Translations under genes and position numbers: made by a program
In this document: piece after piece, positions 7,413-13,093 of the stretch
How positions within the stretch are numbered: the first letter of the stretch is position 1
How the letters are laid out: every line of letters begins with the position of its first letter
The notes under the pieces: generated by a model
Databases searched by the model: none
What the model was told of the DNA's origin: nothing
What the model saw: only the letters and a program-made list of their open reading frames with translations
Virus record (IMG/VR): IMGVR_UViG_3300028287_000366
Span: 1 to 23,041 of that record
DNA: 23,041 nt
Direction: 5' to 3' (one strand)
From: a virus

Positions 7413-7420
7413 TATAAATA
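7413..7420 (+). promoter_or_regulatory. T4-type late promoter box
   Basis: A perfect TATAAATA lies just after the stop of the GIY-YIG-like gene, 72 bases before the next ATG at 7492. This octamer is the -10 element read by the T4 late sigma factor gp55 with the gp45 clamp. It is the only exact copy I found on the + strand of the window. A single 8-mer can occur by chance, but its intergenic position supports function. Confidence 0.55.
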
Positions 7421-7431
7421 CTCTCTGTAAC

Positions 7432-7460
7432 TTGAATCTTCTAAAGAAAAGGGTTACACT
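7432..7460 (+). promoter_or_regulatory. Sigma70-like promoter
   Basis: TTGAAT at 7432-7437 and TACACT at 7455-7460 with a 17-base spacer. It resembles the promoter at 4832 in the lead-in (cTTGAA), the spacer end (AAAAGG) and the -10 (TAYACT). It sits 12 bp after the late box, so the gene at 7492 may be transcribed both early and late. Confidence 0.65.
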
Positions 7461-7491
7461 ATAGTGATAGTAACGAACGGAGAACATAGTA

Positions 7492-7926
7492 ATGAGTTAT
7501 ATTAAGCGACTGGAAGTATTCGAAATTCTTGAAGCATTCAGTAAAGAATCATCAAGAAAAGAAAAGATAAAAGTCTTACAGAATTATAAGACACAAGCAC
7601 TAATGGATGTACTTCGTGGTACATACGACGATTCGATTCAATGGAATCTACCTGAAGGTGCTCCACCATTTGCAGCAAACTCACCCCAATCAGTTCCGTC
7701 CACTATACACAAACAACACAGATACTTTAAGTATTTTGTGAAAGGTCTTCGCGATTGCGAGAACTTAAAATCAACAAGACGAGAAAGTATGTTTATCAGC
7801 ATCTTAGAAGCCGTTCATCCTGAAGAGGCAGAGGTGTTAGTAAAGATGAAAGACAAGAAACAACTGGTGAAAGGATTGACCAAAAAACTTGTAGAGGAGG
7901 CGTACCCGGGTCTAATCCAAACATGA
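7492..7926 (+). CDS. Conserved phage protein, DUF6433-like
   Basis: 144 aa, soluble and mostly helical. Conserved blocks: KIKVLQNYKTQALMDVLRG (25-43), DDSIQWNLPEGAPPF (46-60), FKYFVKGL (79-86), RRESMFISILEAVHPEEAE (96-114) and MKDKKQLVKGLTKKLVEEAYPGL at the end. I recognise this as a widespread family of T4-like phages, probably the one called DUF6433, with no known function. It has a good Shine-Dalgarno (cggag, about 10 bases upstream) and its own promoters, standing apart from the overlapped operons around it. Confidence 0.85.
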   Translation: MSYIKRLEVFEILEAFSKESSRKEKIKVLQNYKTQALMDVLRGTYDDSIQWNLPEGAPPFAANSPQSVPSTIHKQHRYFKYFVKGLRDCENLKSTRRESMFISILEAVHPEEAEVLVKMKDKKQLVKGLTKKLVEEAYPGLIQT

Positions 7927-7965
7927 TATGATAATTCCAAATCAAGTCACTACGGAGAACTGCCT

Positions 7966-8127
7966 ATGACCAACGGTCAGATAGAACGACTGAAAAAAGA
8001 CTCAAGACAACTTGGACATTATATACATAAACTAACCAAAAAGGGAAAAACGCATGCAGCGAGAAAGTTTCAATTAAAACAAGGTTTTCTCGACGCAGCG
8101 ATTGACCAAGCAACCAACATGGGGTGA
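7966..8127 (+). CDS. 53-aa basic helical protein
   Basis: ATG at 7966 follows a good Shine-Dalgarno (ggag at 7954-7957, 8 bases away) and opens 53 codons to TGA at 8125-8127. The product is basic and probably one long helix or helical hairpin (GQIERLKKDSRQLGHYIHKL, then ARKFQLKQGFLDAAIDQ). I do not recognise the family. It is immediately followed by a terminator-like hairpin, so it would be the last gene of the transcript that begins near 7432. Confidence 0.7.
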   Translation: MTNGQIERLKKDSRQLGHYIHKLTKKGKTHAARKFQLKQGFLDAAIDQATNMG

Positions 8128-8138
8128 TCAATCTAGGC

Positions 8139-8160
8139 AGTCCCCCTTAACAGGGGGACT
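8139..8160 (+). terminator. GC-rich terminator-like hairpin
   Basis: A perfect 9-bp stem (AGTCCCCCT at 8139-8147, AGGGGGACT at 8152-8160) closes on a TAAC tetraloop. The tract after it is only actttacg, so the U-run is weak. Its position just after a stop codon and before a new gene cluster fits a terminator; it could instead be an RNA-processing or stability hairpin. Confidence 0.6.
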
Positions 8161-8186
8161 ACTTTACGCCCCGCTTAATGATTAAC

Positions 8187-8190
8187 GGAG
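8187..8190 (+). promoter_or_regulatory. Shine-Dalgarno that fixes an ATT start
   Basis: GGAG at 8187-8190 stands 6 bases before an in-frame ATT at 8197. The first GTG in the same frame, at 8236, has no comparable ribosome binding site. The frame has a TGA stop at 8179, and no ATG, GTG or TTG lies between that stop and the ATT. Confidence 0.65.
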
Positions 8191-8196
8191 AAGAAC

Positions 8197-8433
8197 ATTC
8201 CTACTTACGATTTTAAAAATGTAGAAACAGGTGAAGTGGTCGAAAAGATCGTAACACTATCTCAACGTGAAGAGATATTATCGACAGGAAAGTGGGAACA
8301 GGTCCACATCGGTGCGGCCGCACCATTAATTACTCACACCGGCAACATCATCAATAAAACCTCAGGTGATTGGAAGGATGTACTCAAGGGTATTAAGAAA
8401 GGCGCGGGACCAACAAGCACGATTGATCTATGA
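8197..8433 (+). CDS. FmdB-like phage protein with ATT start
   Basis: 78 aa if translation begins at ATT 8197: (M)PTYDFKNVETGEVVEK. This matches the MPTYDF N-terminus common to small FmdB-like proteins of cyanophages and other marine T4-like phages, where the start is normally ATG. Later parts also fit: a LSQREEIL helix and a GDWKDVLKGIKKGAGPTSTID tail. The zinc-binding cysteines of true FmdB are absent, as in many phage members. Starting at GTG 8236 would remove the first strand of the family. The stop overlaps the PhoH start (ATGA). Either a rare ATT codon is used or a base was misread. Confidence 0.75.
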   Translation: MPTYDFKNVETGEVVEKIVTLSQREEILSTGKWEQVHIGAAAPLITHTGNIINKTSGDWKDVLKGIKKGAGPTSTIDL

Positions 8434-9152
8434 GTCCTAAGAGAAGCACCCGATCTGAAAACGATCGGATGAAGATTAGTTTGGATAATCTATTAACAAT
8501 TCAACCAGAAACAGACAACCAAGCAGAAGCATTCGAAGCATGGAAAAAAGATCAACTCAATCTTGTAATGGTAGGTGCTGCGGGTACTGGTAAAACGTTT
8601 CTAGGAATGTATCTCGCTCTCGAACAGGTAATGGACATGTCGACACCTTACGAGAGATTAATCATAATCAGATCTGTTGTACCTACACGAGATGTCGGAC
8701 ATCTTAAGGGAACACTAGAAGAAAAACTCCAAGCGTACACCGCACCATACAGAGCAATCTGTGATAGTCTGTTTAATGTCAAAAAGGCATACGATAGACT
8801 GGAACACAATGAATATATTACGTTTGAATCAACCTCATATATAAGAGGTATGACGTTCGATAATTGCATCATTCTTGTGGATGAATCGCAGAACTGTAAT
8901 GAACATGAACTCGATTCGACTATAACAAGGGTTGGTGTTAACACCAAAATAATATTTTCTGGTGATTACTATCAGTCAGATTTTCGAAACAACAATGAAC
9001 GAGAAGGTATCAACAAGTTTCTCCACGTGATCGAACACATGACATCGTTCGCCACGATACAATTTGGTTGGGAAGACTGTGTAAGATCCGACTTCGTTCG
9101 CGACTACTTAATGACTAAAGAATGGTTACATGACAATACAAATAAGCAATAA
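8430..9152 (+). CDS. phoH: PhoH-like ATPase
   Basis: 240 aa. Walker A GAAGTGKT at residues 49-56, the PhoH-specific RSVVPTRDVGHLKGTLEEK region at 81-99, Walker B IILVDESQN at 147-155 and a sensor-like FSGDYYQSD at 177-185. This is a complete single-domain PhoH ATPase of the kind found in very many marine phages; the family is related to the ATPase cores of helicases. Its role in phages is not settled: RNA metabolism and phosphate-stress response have both been proposed. The first 13 residues are poorly conserved by character, so M14 is an alternative start. It begins in an ATGA overlap and its 3' end overlaps the next gene by 23 bases. Confidence 0.93.
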   Translation: MSPKRSTRSENDRMKISLDNLLTIQPETDNQAEAFEAWKKDQLNLVMVGAAGTGKTFLGMYLALEQVMDMSTPYERLIIIRSVVPTRDVGHLKGTLEEKLQAYTAPYRAICDSLFNVKKAYDRLEHNEYITFESTSYIRGMTFDNCIILVDESQNCNEHELDSTITRVGVNTKIIFSGDYYQSDFRNNNEREGINKFLHVIEHMTSFATIQFGWEDCVRSDFVRDYLMTKEWLHDNTNKQ

Positions 9153-9615
9153 TTTTTCACTTAAAGAATTCACACGATCTGTAATGGCACAGAGGATGGG
9201 CCTCGATAATCACCCCTCGGTCGATGAACTTGAAAATCTCTCTGAGTTATGCGATAATATATTACAACCACTAAGAGAACAAGTCGGACAAATCAAGATT
9301 CTTTCTGGGTTTAGATCGGTAAAACTCAACGCTGCGGTCGGTGGTTCTAGTAAATCTCAACACTGTAAGGGTGAAGCAGCAGACATCGAAGCAGTTAACT
9401 TTGGAAACAAAGAACTGTTCGGATTTATCGTAGACACATTTAAGTTCGATCAGTTAATACTTGAGTTTTATGTACCGGGCGATCCACATTCTGGTTGGAT
9501 ACATGTGTCGTACAAGCGATCAGGTAATCGAGGTATGAAACTCGCTGCGGTGAAAGAGAATGGTAAGACAATCTATAAAGTGATCAATAGTAAAGAAGAT
9601 TTAGAAAACTTGTGA
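9130..9615 (+). CDS. M15-family peptidase, probable endolysin
   Basis: 161 aa. ILSGFRSVKLNAAVGGSSKSQHCKGEAADIE (residues 57-87) and GWIHVSYKR (122-130) are the signature of M15 (VanY/peptidase_M15_3) D-Ala carboxypeptidase or endopeptidase domains. Zinc ligands would be H78, D85 and H125. The N-terminal NNFSLKEFTRS is the usual lead-in. No signal peptide or TM helix is seen, so the protein would need the holin at 4343 to reach the peptidoglycan. Tail-associated use during entry is an alternative. The ATG lies inside the end of phoH in another frame. Confidence 0.88.
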   Translation: MTIQISNNFSLKEFTRSVMAQRMGLDNHPSVDELENLSELCDNILQPLREQVGQIKILSGFRSVKLNAAVGGSSKSQHCKGEAADIEAVNFGNKELFGFIVDTFKFDQLILEFYVPGDPHSGWIHVSYKRSGNRGMKLAAVKENGKTIYKVINSKEDLENL

Positions 9616-9627
9616 GAAGGAACCATC

Positions 9628-9789
9628 ATGGCAAAGTACAGAAAGTTTGATCCCCAGAACAAGAAGAAGTCGAAAGATAAATCTGTTTCTGGACCTAAAA
9701 CACAACCTCTACATAATTGCAATAGAATTAGTAAAACTGAGTTGACAAATCGTTATGAAGAAATCGATCTATCGAGTCTACGTCGGTAA
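9628..9789 (+). CDS. 53-aa basic phage protein
   Basis: The ATG at 9628 follows aagga with a suitable gap and lies 12 bases after the peptidase stop; 53 codons run to TAA 9787-9789. The N-terminus MAKYRKFDPQNKKKSKDKS is typical of short basic proteins in marine T4-like phages (KFDP-NKK pattern). The C-terminus is more acidic (NRYEEIDLSSL). Function is unknown. Its 3' end overlaps another short open frame at 9755. Confidence 0.7.
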   Translation: MAKYRKFDPQNKKKSKDKSVSGPKTQPLHNCNRISKTELTNRYEEIDLSSLRR

Positions 9790-9844
9790 ACCTAGAGTTC
9801 CGCACAAGATTGAGAATGAAATTAATTTTAGGAGAAACAAATGA
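9755..9844 (+). CDS. Possible 29-aa ORF, coupled to next gene
   Basis: ATG at 9755 lies within the previous ORF in a different frame; 29 codons (MKKSIYRVYVGKPRVPHKIE...) end in an ATGA overlap with the gene at 9841. The sequence is basic with a beta-strand-like core and does not look like random shadow translation, and the downstream coupling is suggestive. It has no good Shine-Dalgarno and overlaps its neighbour by 35 bases, so it remains doubtful. Confidence 0.35.
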   Translation: MKKSIYRVYVGKPRVPHKIENEINFRRNK

Positions 9845-10254
9845 GTCATTATAAACTGGTCTCCAATGCATTGCGAACACCTGACGGTACGGTTATTGAA
9901 AGTACGCATAGACATGACTATGTCACCCACAGAGATCAGAATGGCAATAATTACATGGTAGATGGAGGTCTAGATTATGTTAGATCCAGTGCTAATGGTG
10001 ATGAGGAACATTTAGCGGTTTATCTAGAGGATGGTCATGAGAAGGTTCGTAACGCGTTGACTTGGGGTACATACGGTATTAACGGTGACCAACCCTTAAA
10101 ACGTGTTAAACTATCTGATATGAGCAGTGACCACATTAGGGCTGTGTTGAAAGATAATGAAAAAAGACCAACGGTTTATCCCTCAGTTGTTACTGCGATG
10201 CAGGACGAACTGCAGTTTAGAAATTACGGTCTTCCTTTTTATCTAGATATATAA
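9841..10254 (+). CDS. Conserved phage protein, function unknown
   Basis: 137 aa with a strong Shine-Dalgarno (aggag, 8 bases upstream). Conserved blocks: LRTPDGTVIESTHRHDYVTHRDQNG (12-36), YMVDGGLDYVRSS (38-50), LTWGTYGINGDQPLKRVKLSDMSSDHI (73-99). I recognise this pattern from a widespread family in T4-like phages whose role is unknown. It has no catalytic triad, metal site, signal or TM segment that I can identify. It is the last gene before the non-coding hairpin region and the glycan cassette. Confidence 0.85.
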   Translation: MSHYKLVSNALRTPDGTVIESTHRHDYVTHRDQNGNNYMVDGGLDYVRSSANGDEEHLAVYLEDGHEKVRNALTWGTYGINGDQPLKRVKLSDMSSDHIRAVLKDNEKRPTVYPSVVTAMQDELQFRNYGLPFYLDI

Positions 10255-10261
10255 ACTTGAA

Positions 10262-10349
10262 AATATTTTAGGAAGCGCACCTGTAATGCGTGGTAAATTC
10301 CCACCGGATTACCGTTGAAGACCCCGTTAGGTGCGCTTCCTAAAATATT
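10262..10349. other. 21-bp perfect inverted repeat with structured loop
   Basis: Bases 10262-10282 are the exact reverse complement of 10329-10349 (arm begins AATATTTTAGG). The 46-base loop holds a smaller nested hairpin: GTAAT/ATTAC (10283-10287 with 10308-10312) enclosing GTGG/CCAC (10290-10293 with 10301-10304). As RNA this is a very stable long hairpin between 10254 and the glycan cassette; as DNA it could form a cruciform. It contains no ORF and has no tRNA signature. Role unknown: RNase III site, attenuator, small RNA or recombination site are all possible. Confidence 0.85.
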
Positions 10350-10358
10350 GGAGAAATG

Positions 10359-10407
10359 TTATGCAATTCTGTAGTTCTACTTACCATGTTGCATAAAAAG
10401 TTTTTTT
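10359..10407 (+). terminator. Weak hairpin followed by seven T
   Basis: TTATGCAA (10359-10366) pairs with TTGCATAA (10389-10396), with a 22-base loop containing a small GTA/TAC hairpin; a run of seven T (10401-10407) follows 4 bases later. The AT-rich stem is weak for an intrinsic terminator, but together with the larger hairpin it marks a likely transcription boundary or attenuator before 10440. Confidence 0.4.
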
Positions 10408-10439
10408 GTTGCGGGGTGATCCAGCGGGCGTAAACTATC

Positions 10440-11180
10440 ATGAAAAATTTAATATTCCAATACTACATACCATACGAGTCGTTTGATAAAGGCATTGGTG
10501 GTAAAGAATTACCACAATGGGCACAAGCAGGATCAAACTCTGCGAAGAATTATGCCAATCAGTGTGGTGCAGAATACGAACTGAACTATACTCGTCACTT
10601 CAAACACATCGACCCTCGCTTGGATACTCTACGTCTATTCTATGACGAATCGTTTGACGAATATGATAACGTCCTATGCTTAGACCTAGACATGTTGATT
10701 CGGACAAGGAAGAATGTCTTTGATCTAATTGAATCCAACACAGATGTCGCAATGGTTCATGAACTAGGCATCTTCACCAAGAGAGGATCTTGGTTAGGTC
10801 GTGTGATGAATCCACCTCTTCATGAGCGCGGGATAAAGGCATACGGCAAGCACTTGTTTGGATCTGACTGGAAGTTTCCAAGATCATCACTGTATCGTGA
10901 CGAGAACTACCGGTATCTTAATGGTGGATTACAGTTATGGACAAAGCAGGGTAGACTGAAAGCACGAGAACTATTCACATCAGTCGACGACTATGTTCTG
11001 CACACCAGATACACTGAACAGATGTATATCAATCTCCAGTTATCACAACCAGAGTTTAATGTCCAAGAGTTAGACACTAACTGGAACAGACTATCGTATC
11101 AGTGGTCGTTCAATCAACCGGACGGTTATATAAACCACTATCTTGGACCACAGGACAAACTACGAATGGTGAAGAAATGA
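10440..11180 (+). CDS. Glycosyltransferase, DxD type, paralogue A
   Basis: 246 aa. N-terminal MKNLIFQYYIPYES strand, then SNSAKNYANQCGAEYEL, a DxD metal/nucleotide-sugar motif at D82-L-D84 (VLCLDLDMLI) and NGGLQLW at 161-167, the usual acceptor-side Gly-Gly block of GT-A (GT8-like) transferases. It should transfer a sugar from a nucleotide-sugar donor in the cytoplasm. Two relatives with the same N-terminus and layout lie at 16033 and 17594. This is the first gene of the coupled cassette; no clear Shine-Dalgarno is seen before its ATG. Sugar and acceptor cannot be told. Confidence 0.8.
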   Translation: MKNLIFQYYIPYESFDKGIGGKELPQWAQAGSNSAKNYANQCGAEYELNYTRHFKHIDPRLDTLRLFYDESFDEYDNVLCLDLDMLIRTRKNVFDLIESNTDVAMVHELGIFTKRGSWLGRVMNPPLHERGIKAYGKHLFGSDWKFPRSSLYRDENYRYLNGGLQLWTKQGRLKARELFTSVDDYVLHTRYTEQMYINLQLSQPEFNVQELDTNWNRLSYQWSFNQPDGYINHYLGPQDKLRMVKK

Positions 11181-11779
11181 GATTCCTAGAACTAGCCGCT
11201 AAAGGCCAGCGAGATATTAACTGGGATGGTATTCGAGATGTTCCAATGCCAGGTTGTATGGTTCGTGACTTAACTGACCTCCCTATTAAGGGAATTGCAG
11301 ATAACACCTACACCGGTATTTACTCGGAGCATTTCATTGAACACATAACCAAGGAAGAAGGCATTGCATTATTCAAAGAATGCTTACGTATTCTAAAACC
11401 AGGTGGATGCTTGAGAACTGTTTGGCCGCCCATGGACTATGTTAATTTCTTACGGAACGGAAAGGACCATAGTGACAATGAGTTCGTGAAGCATTACTAT
11501 GAGATCTACATCAAGAAGCATAGATTCGCTGGCGAAGGTCATGATCAAAAACCGATACAGGAACAGGTTGCAATAGGTCTGTTACATCAGAAAGGTGAGC
11601 ACAAATACCTTTGGGGTGTGCAGGAGATGTTTGTAGAGTTGATGAGTGCCGGGTTCACGAAACTGGGAGACCCATTATACAACAATAGTCGCGTTGCTGC
11701 GTTCAGAAACATCGACACTCCAGGTTCGATAAGAGAAGCACATTCCGCTGTAGTAGAGGCACAAAAACCATGGCGCTAA
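11177..11779 (+). CDS. SAM-dependent methyltransferase-like protein
   Basis: 200 aa from the ATG in an ATGA overlap with the previous stop; a longer reading frame to 11102 exists but lies inside the glycosyltransferase. Class I methyltransferase features from motif post-I onward: DLTDLPIKGIADNTYTGIYSEHFIEHI (31-57) and ALFKECLRILKPGGCLRTVWP (64-84). The Gly-rich SAM-binding motif I expected near the N-terminus is missing; only MRFLELAAKGQRDINW stands there. It may be a degenerate but stable subfamily, as in other sugar clusters. It probably methylates a sugar or is a structural relative. Confidence 0.75.
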   Translation: MRFLELAAKGQRDINWDGIRDVPMPGCMVRDLTDLPIKGIADNTYTGIYSEHFIEHITKEEGIALFKECLRILKPGGCLRTVWPPMDYVNFLRNGKDHSDNEFVKHYYEIYIKKHRFAGEGHDQKPIQEQVAIGLLHQKGEHKYLWGVQEMFVELMSAGFTKLGDPLYNNSRVAAFRNIDTPGSIREAHSAVVEAQKPWR

Positions 11780-12063
11780 CAGTTGATATTGTCAAGGACG
11801 ATAATTTTGATGCCGAAAAGGTGAAGATGTTTTGGACACCGCTCATGTTGAAGTTCAAAGATAGACCACAATTCAAATTTCGGGTCATGGATGTAGCATC
11901 AAACCTAACAAATTCCGCAAGGTTTCCATGGTATCTTATACCTACATACCAAGGCATGTTATACTTAGAAAAATTAGAGACAACAAAAGACAACCCGCTT
12001 GTTATGTTTGATGTGGATTCAGAGTTAAGTGAGTTATGCTACGACATAAGGAATTTTAAATGA
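11770..12063 (+). CDS. Orphan 97-aa ORF in glycan cassette
   Basis: 97 aa; ATG overlaps the previous stop by 10 bases and the stop overlaps the next ATG (ATGA). The middle is aromatic and hydrophobic (ARFPWYLIPTYQGMLYLEKL) and the end acidic (VMFDVDSELSEL). I recognise no family or motif. The length and the abrupt end at the coupling site would suit a fragment of a larger enzyme, but no remaining part is visible. Tight packing on both sides supports real translation. Confidence 0.6.
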   Translation: MALTVDIVKDDNFDAEKVKMFWTPLMLKFKDRPQFKFRVMDVASNLTNSARFPWYLIPTYQGMLYLEKLETTKDNPLVMFDVDSELSELCYDIRNFK

Positions 12064-12611
12064 GAAAAGTATTCATAGATTGTGGCGCAAACAAGGGGTT
12101 TGCTATTGAGGGATTTAGGGAAATATACGGAAGTGATTATGAAGTTTTTGCCTTTGAGTGTCTTCCTGAGTGTATAGGAATACTGAAAGAAAAATTTGAT
12201 GACATTACGTTAATAGAAAAGGCTGTACACACAGAGAATACGAATCTAAAATTCAATATAGGTACTACAACAAGGTCTGGAACATTACGCCATGATAAGA
12301 CGATGTTCCAAAAAGGCACCCATATGACAGTAGAGGCAGTAGATTTGTCTATGTGGTTGATGGATAACTTTGACGAGACGGACGAGATTATCATGGCCAT
12401 GGATATCGAAGGTTCTGAATATGAAATTATTCCTAGAATGTTAGAAACAGGAGCTGTTAAGTATCTGAATAAATTTTATTTAGAGTGGCATAGTATGAAA
12501 TTGCGAGACGTTCCAGGAATCACCGACCAGGTCCTAGGTGAAAATCTTAAAGCGTATCTTGGTGATAATTTAATAGTGTCGGTAAGTACCGGTTGGGATA
12601 TTTCTAGGTGA
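12060..12611 (+). CDS. FkbM-family methyltransferase A
   Basis: 183 aa. FIDCGANKG at residues 5-13 is SAM-binding motif I, AFECLP at 31-36 has the acidic residue for the ribose, and MAMDIEGSEYEIIPRML at 112-128 is the FkbM signature. It is short but complete for the core domain. FkbM proteins O-methylate sugars or polyketides. The end (LIVSVSTGWDISR) is compact. It begins in ATGA and its stop overlaps the GTG of the next gene. It differs clearly from the second FkbM protein at 14500, so the two probably act on different positions. Confidence 0.87.
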   Translation: MRKVFIDCGANKGFAIEGFREIYGSDYEVFAFECLPECIGILKEKFDDITLIEKAVHTENTNLKFNIGTTTRSGTLRHDKTMFQKGTHMTVEAVDLSMWLMDNFDETDEIIMAMDIEGSEYEIIPRMLETGAVKYLNKFYLEWHSMKLRDVPGITDQVLGENLKAYLGDNLIVSVSTGWDISR

Positions 12612-13093
12612 TCATAATTTCTCATCGTGGAAATCTTAATGGTCCCAGTCCTAGTACCGAAAATCATCCCAAACAAATAATCGAAGCCATAGAACGTGGG
12701 GGATTTTTTGTTGAGACGGATCTTTGGTACCAAAGTGGGAATTATTTTTTAGGCCATGATCACCCGGAACATCAAATTAATATAGATTTTCTTCTACAAC
12801 ATAAGGAATCCCTCTATATTCACTGCAAGAATATAGAGGCTCTAGAATCTATGTCCAGAAGAACAGACCTCCACCACTTCTGGCACAACACCGATGACCA
12901 CACCATTACCAGCAATGGCGTGGTGTGGTCCTACCCTGGCGCAACTGCCTTTCGTAGTAAGGAAAGTGGTATACAGATACTAACTCTTCCAGAAAGAGAG
13001 AGTCGTAGTTATATGAGATCATATATAGAGAATTTTTCTGGTTTATGTACAGATTTTCCGCTTGATTTCCGTGATGTGTGTCATGGCGAGTGA
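12608..13093 (+). CDS. GDPD/PI-PLC-like phosphodiesterase
   Basis: 161 aa with a GTG start overlapping the previous stop (GTGA). SHRGN at residues 5-9, TENH at 17-20, FVETDLWY at 34-41, LGHDHPEH at 48-55, IHCKN at 71-75 and LCTDFPLD at 146-153 follow the glycerophosphodiester phosphodiesterase TIM-barrel order: the catalytic pair would be H6 and H50, with E36 and D38 as metal ligands. It is shorter than the usual 220-250 residues but keeps both ends of the barrel, as in compact forms from capsule loci. It lacks a signal peptide, so its substrate is cytoplasmic. A role in glycerophosphate-linked sugars is inference. Confidence 0.75.
   Translation: MIIISHRGNLNGPSPSTENHPKQIIEAIERGGFFVETDLWYQSGNYFLGHDHPEHQINIDFLLQHKESLYIHCKNIEALESMSRRTDLHHFWHNTDDHTITSNGVVWSYPGATAFRSKESGIQILTLPERESRSYMRSYIENFSGLCTDFPLDFRDVCHGE

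Noticed and set aside
8236-8433. GTG at 8236 as start of the FmdB-like gene
   Set aside because: It removes the conserved N-terminal strand and has no Shine-Dalgarno, whereas ATT 8197 has GGAG at the right distance.
9742-9747. Perfect TTGACA as a -35 box
   Set aside because: At spacers of 16-18 bases the -10 candidates (tcgatc, cgatct, gatcta) are poor and it lies within a coding region.
10257-10287. TTGAAA with TGTAAT as promoter at the hairpin
   Set aside because: A spacer of 19 bases and a start point within the loop make it unlikely.
10262-10349. Hairpin read as a tRNA, integron attC site or ribozyme
   Set aside because: There is no T-loop GTTCGA or anticodon arm; GTTAGGT fits one attC box but the matching partner box is missing; the conserved core of a hammerhead is not present.
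10356-10433. 25-codon ORF (MLCNSVVLLTML...) after the hairpin
   Set aside because: GGAG is only 2 bases from its ATG and it overlaps the second hairpin and T-tract; probably chance.
10409-10436. TTGCGG-16-TAAACT as promoter of the glycan cassette
   Set aside because: Weak boxes, short spacer and only 3 bases between the -10 and the ATG; transcription would start inside the gene.
11102-11176. Longer N-terminus for the methyltransferase-like protein
   Set aside because: It would lie entirely inside the upstream glycosyltransferase; the ATG at 11177 forms the ATGA junction used throughout the cassette.
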